Virus record (IMG/VR): IMGVR_UViG_3300047550_002709
Span: 1-31,338 of that record
From: a virus
DNA length: 31,338 nt
Reading direction: 5' to 3' (one strand)
The notes below the pieces were generated by a model, which worked only from the letters and a program-made list of their open reading frames with translations, did not search any database and was not told the origin of the DNA. Shown here piece by piece: positions 21,728-28,023 of the stretch; positions within the stretch are counted from its first letter, which is position 1, and every line of letters begins with the position of its first letter. The translations under genes were made by a program, and so were the position numbers.

Positions 21728-22865
21728 TATTATTTAGCAACGCCTCCTGAACAGAGGCCATGGGTAATCCGCTCAAGCTTTTGATGGTATCCATATCAAT
21801 TTTAATATTGCCGTTTCTGGCGTAGTCCAGAATTTGTTCCTCGGTTGACGGAAGGAACTCGATATCCACATCAACCCTTCCATTCCTAAGAACGGCTGGG
21901 TCTAGATTCTCCTTGTGATTTGTAGTCATTATAACCACGCATCCATGACTAGAGCAGATTCCGTCCAGAACGTTTAGAACTGCTGTCAATGATACATTCC
22001 TATTTATAGCATCTCCCCTTTTTGGCATTACGCAGTCGATATCTTCCATTAGGATTATACTCCTAGGAGGAACCTTGCTAAAGAGATCCATAAGGTAATT
22101 ATCTCCATGACAAGAAGAAAGCCATAGATTAAAGATTGGCAAACGCAATTCACTGGCTATAGCTATGGCGAGTGAGGTTTTTCCAGACCCAGGAATTCCG
22201 TGGAATAGATATCCACGGTGCCACCCTATTCCCTTTTTATTGTATTCGTCTTCTGATTTTAGAAATTTTTTTATATCTTGCAGTACATCATTAATAGTAG
22301 TCCCTGGAAGGGATACGGTACTGATTTGCCTTTTGTTTATCTTTCTACAGGACGACCACGAACCATGGAATGAATTATATACCATAACTCCAGAACACGA
22401 CCTGGAATACTCCTGATATATAAAATTAAGCATTTCCTTGATATGCTCACGATTAAACCCTATCGCGCTTATCCTGTACCCCTCTGTTTCGATTACATTC
22501 ATTTCTTTCCCGGCTTTTAATTCCTTGCTAAATCTTGTAAATTGATAGTGCCTACCGTTAAACTTTACAAAAAAGCTTGATTTATACGGTGAGACCTGAA
22601 CTCTCTTGTCGCCGTATTCGTTGATTATTTTAGCCACCAGTGTCCTTGATTTGTTTCCGTGGCCGCTTTTTTCGATCCAGTCTGTAAGCGCTTTAAACAT
22701 TGGATCATCATCGTTAATTGTAACCGACAATACGAGCTTGCTTTTTAGAAATGTCCATGCCCTTAATGGTATGTTCCTGGCTAGCGCAATAATCGCACCG
22801 CTAAACATTAAGAGAATTCCAGGGAGCAGTATCTGCGGGTTAAGATTTAAAAAGATTTCATTCAT
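21720..22865 (-). CDS. BCS1-type AAA+ ATPase with N-terminal membrane anchor
   Basis: This is a 381-residue protein from ATG 22865. A transmembrane helix lies at ~12-30 (ILLPGILLMFSGAIIALA). A BCS1-specific-like domain spans ~45-210, then the AAA+ core: Walker A GIPGSGKT (223-230), Walker B IILMEDID (270-277), sensor-1 TTN (314-316) and LRNGRVD with arginine-finger candidates R327/R330. The overall text (RGYLFHGIPGSGKTS; SLTAVLNVLDGICSS; LDPAVLRNGRVD) closely follows mitochondrial BCS1, which moves folded Rieske protein across a membrane. ATG 22898 is also in frame but lies inside a terminator stem. The role in a phage is unknown: translocation, membrane remodelling or host interference are possible. 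Confidence 0.85.
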   Translation of the reverse strand: MNEIFLNLNPQILLPGILLMFSGAIIALARNIPLRAWTFLKSKLVLSVTINDDDPMFKALTDWIEKSGHGNKSRTLVAKIINEYGDKRVQVSPYKSSFFVKFNGRHYQFTRFSKELKAGKEMNVIETEGYRISAIGFNREHIKEMLNFIYQEYSRSCSGVMVYNSFHGSWSSCRKINKRQISTVSLPGTTINDVLQDIKKFLKSEDEYNKKGIGWHRGYLFHGIPGSGKTSLAIAIASELRLPIFNLWLSSCHGDNYLMDLFSKVPPRSIILMEDIDCVMPKRGDAINRNVSLTAVLNVLDGICSSHGCVVIMTTNHKENLDPAVLRNGRVDVDIEFLPSTEEQILDYARNGNIKIDMDTIKSLSGLPMASVQEALLNNMV

Positions 22866-22871
22866 AATGTG

Positions 22872-22904
22872 AAAAAATAGCCGCACAGGTCTCCCCATGC
22901 GGCT
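22872..22904 (-). terminator. Intrinsic terminator of the nucleotide/SSB operon
   Basis: Minus strand: AGCCGCA, 12-nt loop, TGCGGCT, then A and TTTTTT. It starts ~20 nt past the stop of the 70-aa gene and ends 7 nt before the start codon of the AAA+ gene. Confidence 0.9.
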
Positions 22905-22924
22905 GTAAAGTTCAGTTCAAGTTT

Positions 22925-23137
22925 CTACTTCAGTAGAAGTCGTTCACCCTTCTTCCATAAGTCCTTCGCAATCGCTCGTGCGGCTGCGCGGCGTTCGGTC
23001 CTCGTGGATACAGGGAATTGAACCTTAATGGCCGCGTAAGCCCGTCGAGTTAACTCCTGGCGTACAACATTGCGAGAGGAGCCTTCTGGCAAATAATTAG
23101 AAGGTGCGCTTTCGCTAGAAGGGAGGTTCAAATCCAT
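22925..23137 (-). CDS. Small basic hypothetical protein
   Basis: This is a 70-residue protein. The N-terminus is Ser/Pro-rich (LPSSESAPSNYLPEGSS), then a very basic helical part follows (RQELTRRAYAAIKVQ; RTERRAAARAIAKDLWKK). The charge suggests nucleic-acid or acidic-partner binding. GGGAGATAG precedes ATG 23137. It overlaps the SSB stop by 23 nt and is the last gene before a strong terminator, so it belongs to the dUTPase-SSB operon. No family is recognised. Confidence 0.65.
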   Translation of the reverse strand: MDLNLPSSESAPSNYLPEGSSRNVVRQELTRRAYAAIKVQFPVSTRTERRAAARAIAKDLWKKGERLLLK

Positions 23138-23519
23138 TGCCGCTATCTCCCGAGAATTCTGCTCCCCCGCCGTTATTGGATCCGGCCAGGATCACGTTAT
23201 CCGTAACTACTTCAGTCTTATATACTTTCTTGCCATCCTTGTCATCGTAGGAGCTGGTCTGTAAGCGCCCATTGACAAATACCTTAGCTCCCTTAGTAAG
23301 CATCGGAGCTAGCTTCTCATTGCCCCACATTACACAGTTCGTCCAGGTTGTTTCGTTCTTGAATTCACCGCTCTGCTTATCCTTCCATGAGCGCGTTGTC
23401 GCAACACTGAAGTTACTGACCGCCATTCCGCTCTGGGTGTACTTCGTCTCCGCGTCTCGGCCAAGATTGCCTACGAGCGTTACATTGTTATAGGTTACAT
23501 TGTTATAGCTAAATGCCAT
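23115..23519 (-). CDS. ssb: Single-stranded DNA-binding protein
   Basis: This is a 134-residue protein. A complete bacterial-type SSB OB-fold is visible: YNNVTLVGNLGRDAETKYT (10-28), SNFSVATTRSWKDKQSGEF, ETTWTNCVMWGNEKLAP, TKGAKVFVNGRLQTSSYDDK and VVTDNVILAGS. A Gly/Asn-rich linker leads to a C-terminal GFEPPF that resembles the acidic DDIPF tip used to recruit partners. It coats ssDNA in replication, recombination and repair. It lies between a 45-aa acidic protein and a 70-aa basic protein in the dUTPase operon. The start site is weak (AAAGA). It is shorter than E. coli SSB, as is usual for phage forms. Confidence 0.95.
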   Translation of the reverse strand: MAFSYNNVTYNNVTLVGNLGRDAETKYTQSGMAVSNFSVATTRSWKDKQSGEFKNETTWTNCVMWGNEKLAPMLTKGAKVFVNGRLQTSSYDDKDGKKVYKTEVVTDNVILAGSNNGGGAEFSGDSGNGFEPPF

Positions 23520-23525
23520 TCTTTA

Positions 23526-23663
23526 TTATTCTTCCTCTTCTTCGTCGTCTTTTGAGTTCCAGCGAATCCCACGCAAATGCGGATAACGCTCATCTAGTAG
23601 TTTAACGCTGTCACCGATTGGAATCAAGTCCTCTGGGGCCTGTTCTTCTTTCTTTTTCCTCAA
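23526..23663 (-). CDS. 45-residue acidic-tailed protein, TTG start
   Basis: This short gene was found by hand. TTG 23663 overlaps the previous stop (TTGA) and follows AGGAG at an 8-nt spacing, so translation is well supported. The N-terminus is basic (RKKKEEQAPEDL), the middle reads GDSVKLLDERYPHLRG, and the C-terminus is a run of acidic residues (KDDEEEEE). The acidic tail could mimic DNA or an SSB tip. It sits directly before ssb. No family is recognised. Confidence 0.65.
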   Translation of the reverse strand: MRKKKEEQAPEDLIPIGDSVKLLDERYPHLRGIRWNSKDDEEEEE

Positions 23664-24067
23664 TTTCTACACTCCTGATATCCGAAGCCATCATAAGTAG
23701 TATAGAAAATCCCCTTTATGCCAAAATCGCTAGCGCATTGAGAGCAACCACCGCAGGACTTCGCCATGGCTTGCTCAAATCCATCCTCACACTCACGCGC
23801 TCTCGCTACATACACGTAACAACCAGTTAAATCATCCCCCAAGAGTCGCTTTGCCTTGATTACCGCATCCACTTCGGCGTGCAGAAATTCCCGGTGAGGA
23901 TTATCCTTGTATTTCTTCTGGATCGGGTGGGTCTTCTTCTGGTTTACGCCTACGGATACCAGTTCGTTCTTGCGCCAGACTGCTGCGGCAAGCCTTCCAG
24001 ACCCTACCTTTGGGACACAAGAGGCCATCTTCACTAGGTATTCAAGCCTCTTCTGATGCTTAAGCAT
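23660..24067 (-). CDS. Deoxycytidylate-deaminase-like enzyme
   Basis: This is a 135-residue protein. The zinc signature of the cytidine/dCMP deaminase fold is present: HAEVDA (H63, catalytic E65), then a Cys pair in AKSCGGCSQCASDFGIK (C105, C108, C111). The usual P before the first Cys is S, and the third Cys makes a CxxCxxC. The N-terminal strand (RLAAAVWRKNELVSVGVNQ) and C-terminal GIKGIFYTTYDGFGY also fit. Converting dCMP to dUMP would feed thymidylate synthesis together with the dUTPase upstream, whose stop overlaps this ATG (TAATG). Substrate choice (dCMP, cytidine or other) cannot be read from sequence. Confidence 0.8.
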   Translation of the reverse strand: MLKHQKRLEYLVKMASCVPKVGSGRLAAAVWRKNELVSVGVNQKKTHPIQKKYKDNPHREFLHAEVDAVIKAKRLLGDDLTGCYVYVARARECEDGFEQAMAKSCGGCSQCASDFGIKGIFYTTYDGFGYQECRN

Positions 24068-24597
24068 TACGCCACGCCAGTAGAGCCGAAGCCGCCTGAT
24101 CCTCGCTCGGTAGCGGTATCCACAGACTCTACCTGCTTCACTTTTACGGAAAGTACGGGCTGGATAACCATCTGGGCAATCCGATCCCCAACGGTCAACT
24201 CAGCGTTTCCGACCTTCACGTTTTTGGTATTAGCATCCGGGAAGAATGGGGCCTGTCCGGTTGTTGATCCTAGAATCACGCAGACTTCTCCACGGTATCC
24301 GGCATCCACTGTTCCAGGGCTATTTACGACTACACAGCCTTTAAGGGCTAGACCGGAGCGGCTTCGGATCTGAGCCTCATAGCCTTCCGGGAGTGCCATT
24401 TTTAGGCCCGTATGTACAAGGATTGAGAACTCTTTCTTCTCAAAAGATGCGGCCCTTAGGTCAAAACCAGCGTCGGAATCATTAGACTTTTCCGGCAACG
24501 AAGCGCCTGGGTGGATCAATTCAAAGGCGACTTCGATGGGCTGCGGCGATTCTACGCCGATTTCTGAGATTGGGTATTCTGAGGTTTCATTCACCAT
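24067..24597 (-). CDS. dut: dUTPase
   Basis: This is a 176-residue protein from ATG 24597. All five trimeric dUTPase motifs are present: 1 DAGFDLRA (42-49), 2 RSRSGLALKG (78-87), 3 GTVDAGYRGEV (95-105, catalytic Asp), 4 GDRIAQMVI (137-145), 5 RGSGGFGSTG (165-174). It hydrolyses dUTP to dUMP, keeping uracil out of DNA and supplying thymidylate synthesis. The frame stays open upstream to 24807, but that would overlap the fibre gene and lacks family sequence. TTGACA-N17-CACAAT ends 6 nt before this ATG, supporting the start and a leaderless mRNA. It is first in the nucleotide/SSB operon. Confidence 0.95.
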   Translation of the reverse strand: MVNETSEYPISEIGVESPQPIEVAFELIHPGASLPEKSNDSDAGFDLRAASFEKKEFSILVHTGLKMALPEGYEAQIRSRSGLALKGCVVVNSPGTVDAGYRGEVCVILGSTTGQAPFFPDANTKNVKVGNAELTVGDRIAQMVIQPVLSVKVKQVESVDTATERGSGGFGSTGVA

Positions 24598-24603
24598 GGG
24601 CCT

Positions 24604-24632
24604 ATTGTGGCACATGGTTATTAGATTGTCAA
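24604..24632 (-). promoter_or_regulatory. Strong promoter of the dUTPase-SSB operon
   Basis: Minus strand: TTGACA (24627-24632), 17-nt spacer, TGC just before CACAAT (24604-24609). The perfect -35 and extended -10 place the start at about 24597, the A of the dUTPase ATG. It fills the 40-nt gap after the fibre gene. Confidence 0.75.
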
Positions 24633-24637
24633 CTGGT

Positions 24638-26317
24638 CTACTTGCCAACTCCAAGGATGGTTCTGGTAAGAGTGAACGGTGACGGCGGAGCGCCGACATA
24701 ACCAACCGCAAAGCCTGAATTATCTGCCTGAACGGCGTATTGAACGCCAGTAATAACCAAATGGATTGTGCCAGTTGCTGCTCCTGTATTATCGTCCTGA
24801 ACGGCATACGCCACGCCAGTAATTCCAGCCCTGTTTACCTGAACCGTGACTGCATCTTCGCCAATGGCTAGATCGGCTACATTTACTAGCGCCGCAGAGA
24901 CGGTGGTTGAAATCGAATCCGCAGCACTCCCAGAGTCGGATATGTTAATCGTGACCAGGAGGGCCTGAGAGGTGGTGTCAGCCGTCGTAGCATCATCTGA
25001 GACGCTAGCGATTACGTTAACACCAACCGCAGGAACGTCCGCCACGGAGGATAGATCTACAACCGATACCGGAATTGCCGAGGTAGTTAGCGATACCGAA
25101 TCTGCTCCGGTTGAGGAATCCGAGACGCTTAGATTTATTTCCCCCTGAGATTGAATCGTTACCGTCTGGGATTCTGCGCCTGTGGCATTATCTGAAGTGC
25201 TGACATTTACCGGAATCGAGAGAGTGGTTGTCTCTGCTCCGGCAGCGCTGTCTGACGTTGATAGCAACACCTGGACATTCAGGCTAGGCTGGTCATCGCC
25301 CGTAACAAGATCCGTAACATTTACAGGTACATTTACAGAAAGTGAGGCTACGTCCGCGCCTGTGGCGCTGTCTGAAACAGACTGGTAAAGTATTGGTATT
25401 ACAATGCTTACAGACTCTGATCCTGTAGCGCTATCCGATACAGACGGGGTAACATTTACACCAACGGAAGTTGACTCAGATCCCGTAGCATCATCCGATA
25501 CAGATGGATAGCTTATTCCGGAAGCGGTGATCGACTCGGCCCCGGTTGCGCTATCGGACACAGATGGCTGGACTTGTGGCCTAGCGGTTACAGTCTCAGC
25601 ACCCGTTGCGTTATCCGATACGGAAGGAACCAGCCTGTTGATTAAAAGAGTTACGGATTCCGCGCCTGTTGCGCTGTCGGATACTGATGGCTGCGGGTTA
25701 GTGCTTGCCGCCTTTAAACCGACTATTACAGAGGACATATTCCCAGCCCCTGTGAATGTTTGAGACTGAGCACCAGTTGATGATACTATCTTATATGATC
25801 CAATGACGCCCCTGCCGCTTGAACCAGACCCAGTATTTACTCCAGTTAGCCCAGTCCAGCCGGTTCCGGTAGACGCCATTGCGGTTGTTCCGTTATTCTG
25901 ACCACCCACGGCAATAAGTAAATCATTTGCATTCGTGTTGCTGTATGCTCCGGTAGTGATAGGGGAGGCTGATGCAGTGCTTGTACCCACACTACCGTCA
26001 ACAACGGAACTCGTGGCTACGCCAGAAAATTCAGCTATCTCTGAAGCTATGCTTGTTCCGGAACTCCATGTAACCGTAATACTTGTTCCCGCAGATGCGG
26101 CGACTACTCCATACCATAATTCGCAAGATGCGTTTCCGGAGTTTACGCGACCAATAAAATTCCACGTAACGTTGGTCTGCGAAACCGATGAAATAGTTAC
26201 TCCAGATGCTCGGTTTGTCGCATACAGCACTATTACGTTTCCATTTACTGGAGCCTGTGCAGTAATAGTGCTAGTCGTGGATGTTTTATCGCTACCGGAA
26301 ACGAACGCAATAGCCAT
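24638..26317 (-). CDS. Tandem-repeat fibre-like virion protein
   Basis: This is a 559-residue protein. Residues 1-205 form a Ser/Thr/Gly-rich beta domain weakly similar to the proteins at 1154-1870 and 1-1151 (ANDLLIAVGGQNNG region; CELWYGVV against QWWY). Residues ~211-495 hold fourteen copies of an ~20-residue unit of the SVSDSATGAESVS type, each with a fixed Asp. Two AYAVQDDN/QYAVQADN units and a C-terminal tail follow. It is almost uncharged except for those acids, giving a long regular beta stalk, possibly metal-stabilised. Unlike the left-edge relatives it has no signal peptide. It follows methyltransferase and glycosyltransferase genes. A receptor-binding or surface fibre is likely. 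Confidence 0.75.
   Translation of the reverse strand: MAIAFVSGSDKTSTTSTITAQAPVNGNVIVLYATNRASGVTISSVSQTNVTWNFIGRVNSGNASCELWYGVVAASAGTSITVTWSSGTSIASEIAEFSGVATSSVVDGSVGTSTASASPITTGAYSNTNANDLLIAVGGQNNGTTAMASTGTGWTGLTGVNTGSGSSGRGVIGSYKIVSSTGAQSQTFTGAGNMSSVIVGLKAASTNPQPSVSDSATGAESVTLLINRLVPSVSDNATGAETVTARPQVQPSVSDSATGAESITASGISYPSVSDDATGSESTSVGVNVTPSVSDSATGSESVSIVIPILYQSVSDSATGADVASLSVNVPVNVTDLVTGDDQPSLNVQVLLSTSDSAAGAETTTLSIPVNVSTSDNATGAESQTVTIQSQGEINLSVSDSSTGADSVSLTTSAIPVSVVDLSSVADVPAVGVNVIASVSDDATTADTTSQALLVTINISDSGSAADSISTTVSAALVNVADLAIGEDAVTVQVNRAGITGVAYAVQDDNTGAATGTIHLVITGVQYAVQADNSGFAVGYVGAPPSPFTLTRTILGVGK
24832..25687 (-). repeat. Fourteen tandem ~20-residue coding repeats
   Basis: The repeat Asp falls at residues 214, 235, 255, 275, 295, 316, 336, 356, 376, 400, 421, 441, 461 and 482, a spacing of 20-21 (once 24). 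Copies near the N-terminal side are the most alike (SVSDxATGxES). Later ones drift (NVTDLVTGDD, NVADLAIGED), as expected for repeats growing from one end. Confidence 0.9.
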
Positions 26318-26322
26318 TTAAA

Positions 26323-26532
26323 TTAAGTTAACCCATCTATTGTTCCAGAATCGTCAGAAACATTTACCTTTAAAACTCCTCCATCTACAGCAGGATCGTA
26401 TGCCTGCTCATCTAAAGGCTTTGACCACATCAACATATTTCCACAGGCGCAATTATCAATCCAGTTGGTTGCGTCATCCGGGATTGCGGCGGTTGTGGTC
26501 CCGCCGCACGTACAAGCCATGACAATCCCCAT
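26323..26532 (-). CDS. Small Cys-rich (zinc-ribbon-like) protein
   Basis: This is a 69-residue protein. Two short Cys motifs, CTCGG (7, 9) and CACGN about 20 residues later, suggest a small zinc ribbon; the rest is acidic (EQAYDPAVDGG; NVSDDSGT). Start ATG 26532 follows GGGGAAGAG. ATG 26520 (MACTCGG) is also possible. It is squeezed between the glycosyltransferase (stop adjacent) and the repeat fibre (4-nt gap), so it is co-expressed with both. The role is unknown. Confidence 0.65.
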   Translation of the reverse strand: MGIVMACTCGGTTTAAIPDDATNWIDNCACGNMLMWSKPLDEQAYDPAVDGGVLKVNVSDDSGTIDGLT

Positions 26533-27417
26533 CTATCTCTTCCCCTTGAAGGGCCTAGCTGGCCCGTTTTGCGGATGCACCACCGACTTACCATCCGGGG
26601 CATACCTCTGCGGTAAAACCAGCGGAAACCGTCTGCCGTGCTGGTCGATGTGATGAACATAGATATTCGTATCAACTAGAAACGGATACTTCATTTTCTG
26701 GTATTCCGGGTAGCCAGCCTTTTCAAAGAAACCCTCTTTCATTACCCGCTGGCACCAAGCCAGATCGCTAGTCCCACCTTCGCTGACATAGCAGCCCTTA
26801 TCAGGGTCTAGCCAATGGCGAGACGGAGCCGCAAATACCCTGCGAGTCACCTGACCGTTGACTATATACTCCTCTGACTCTGCCCACATAGCCTTTATGA
26901 GCTTGCCGCTAATCAGCGTAAACCCAAACGGAATCCCATCCGTCCAGACTAAATCCCCGATCTTCCAGTCTGGGTAATACCCCTGCCCGATCCCGCGATA
27001 AACCATCGGCTCAGGCGGATCGCTCTTCGTGAAGTAGCATCCAGCTACCACCGGGATGTCATCCTCTATCATGTATTTATTAAGACGAGTAAGCGCATCA
27101 ACCGGAGGGATATTATCGTGCTCCCAACTGAGTAGCCACTGGGCATCCGTATCCACAACGGCCTTAGCTAGAAGATTCTCCGCATCCGCAATCTGGTACT
27201 TAATCGGGACCGTCGGCTGCATGAACTGGATTACATCGGTATGGCTCCAGTTGGTTGGGATTGTAACCCCGAAGCGGCCTAGGACCCATTCAATTCGCAC
27301 TAATCCAGTAGTTGGATGCCCAATAATGAGGCGGTTCTGCCAGTTTCCATTGTTAAACATGGCTGTATTGTACTGGTGCGGCTGGTTGATCTCGATCTTC
27401 TTCTTACTTTTTGCCAT
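26533..27417 (-). CDS. GT-A-type glycosyltransferase-like protein
   Basis: This is a 294-residue protein. The N-terminal Rossmann-like part (RLIIGHPTTGLVRIEWVLGR; IQFMQPTVPIKYQIADAENL) is followed by DTDAQWLLSWEHDNIPP (89-105), where EHDN occupies the place of the metal-binding DxD. Next are VVAGCYFTKSDPPEP and a later GGTSDLAWCQRVMKEGF, which fits the acceptor-side ED/DD helix of GT2-like enzymes. It probably transfers sugar to a virion protein, DNA base or host polymer. GGAG precedes the ATG. It overlaps the methyltransferase by 14 nt. The donor and acceptor cannot be read from the sequence. Confidence 0.7.
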   Translation of the reverse strand: MAKSKKKIEINQPHQYNTAMFNNGNWQNRLIIGHPTTGLVRIEWVLGRFGVTIPTNWSHTDVIQFMQPTVPIKYQIADAENLLAKAVVDTDAQWLLSWEHDNIPPVDALTRLNKYMIEDDIPVVAGCYFTKSDPPEPMVYRGIGQGYYPDWKIGDLVWTDGIPFGFTLISGKLIKAMWAESEEYIVNGQVTRRVFAAPSRHWLDPDKGCYVSEGGTSDLAWCQRVMKEGFFEKAGYPEYQKMKYPFLVDTNIYVHHIDQHGRRFPLVLPQRYAPDGKSVVHPQNGPARPFKGKR

Positions 27418-27931
27418 TCTTCGGCTCCTCCCGCTTGATTAGCACGACTTCCATGAAGCCCTCCAGGTCAAATAGGCACCGCTCAATCCTCCACGGCTTG
27501 GGCCTGTAGAACTGAAAGAATCCGGACGGATGCTCTGGGTCAAAGTAATACCAAGTTGCCTCATTGCAAGGATTCGTGTGACTTGGATCTTGGACAAAAC
27601 CGAAACTAACGCCGTAAGGCATGGCTAATAGGAGCTTGCCTCCCGGCTTCACTACCCGCCAGATCTCATTCATCCACTTAACAAAGCCTAGTTTTGCGGG
27701 ATTGATATGTTCCGCGATGTGGGAGCCGACCGCGATTTCCGCGCAATTATCCGGCAAGGGCCACGGGTATGTCTCGATGTCGTGAACGATATCTACCCCT
27801 GGAAGCTTCTGAAAGTCGATTCCGACCCAATCCGCCCCCTGTTTATTCGCCCCGCATGCGATATCAAGCTTGATAAATTTCTCTTTTTTGATCTTATCTA
27901 AGATCTTCTTTGGTACTTTTTTAGTTGCCAT
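27404..27931 (-). CDS. SAM-dependent methyltransferase (class I)
   Basis: This is a 175-residue protein from ATG 27931. The basic start MATKKVPKKILDKIKKEKFI leads to motif I LDIACGANK (22-30), D39 at the end of strand 2 (WVGIDF), then IVHDIETYPWPLPDN and AVGSHIAEHI (the post-II segment). WRVVKPGGKLLLAMPYG (91-107) is the classic methyltransferase-11 core. Upstream in-frame codons add text with no family resemblance, and the extended -10 TGCTATAAT lies 9 nt before this ATG. The acceptor could be a sugar, protein or lipid. It is paired with a glycosyltransferase, so methyl capping of a glycan is an attractive idea. Confidence 0.8.
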   Translation of the reverse strand: MATKKVPKKILDKIKKEKFIKLDIACGANKQGADWVGIDFQKLPGVDIVHDIETYPWPLPDNCAEIAVGSHIAEHINPAKLGFVKWMNEIWRVVKPGGKLLLAMPYGVSFGFVQDPSHTNPCNEATWYYFDPEHPSGFFQFYRPKPWRIERCLFDLEGFMEVVLIKREEPKNGKK

Positions 27932-27940
27932 TCTCAAGTA

Positions 27941-27949
27941 ATTATAGCA
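27941..27949 (-). promoter_or_regulatory. Extended -10 promoter for methyltransferase operon
   Basis: Minus-strand TGCTATAAT is a perfect TGn-TATAAT element ending 9 nt before ATG 27931. The -35 region is poor and lies in the left arm of the inverted repeat 27957-27990. Confidence 0.65.
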
Positions 27950-27956
27950 GATGCAA

Positions 27957-27990
27957 ATTACGGTCCACGCGGCTAAACGTGAACCGTAAT
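27957..27990. promoter_or_regulatory. 13-bp inverted repeat (operator or weak terminator)
   Basis: ATTACGGTCCACG and CGTGAACCGTAAT pair over 13 bp (one G-U) around an 8-nt loop. It lies 34 nt past the stop of the 173-aa gene and upstream of the extended -10 promoter, covering its -35 position. The arm centres are 21 bp apart, about two helical turns. Only TTTG follows it on the minus strand. Confidence 0.65.
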
Positions 27991-28023
27991 TGATACCATG
28001 GACCTGTAACAATAAGTCCTTTA

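Noticed and set aside
24598-24807. N-terminal extension of the dUTPase frame
   Set aside because: It overlaps the fibre gene and the promoter, and adds 70 residues with no family similarity.
24832-25687. CRISPR-like array of ~60-bp repeats
   Set aside because: The repeats are degenerate, in frame and coding, with no constant repeat/unique spacer alternation.
25935-26321. 128-codon plus-strand open frame
   Set aside because: Antisense to the N-terminal domain of the repeat fibre; no ribosome binding site or family resemblance.
27056-27442. 128-codon plus-strand open frame
   Set aside because: Antisense to the glycosyltransferase gene, which has clear domain text and a good start site.
27932-28012. 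N-terminal extension of the methyltransferase frame
   Set aside because: It translates through the inverted repeat and promoter; the basic MATKK start has the promoter 9 nt away.
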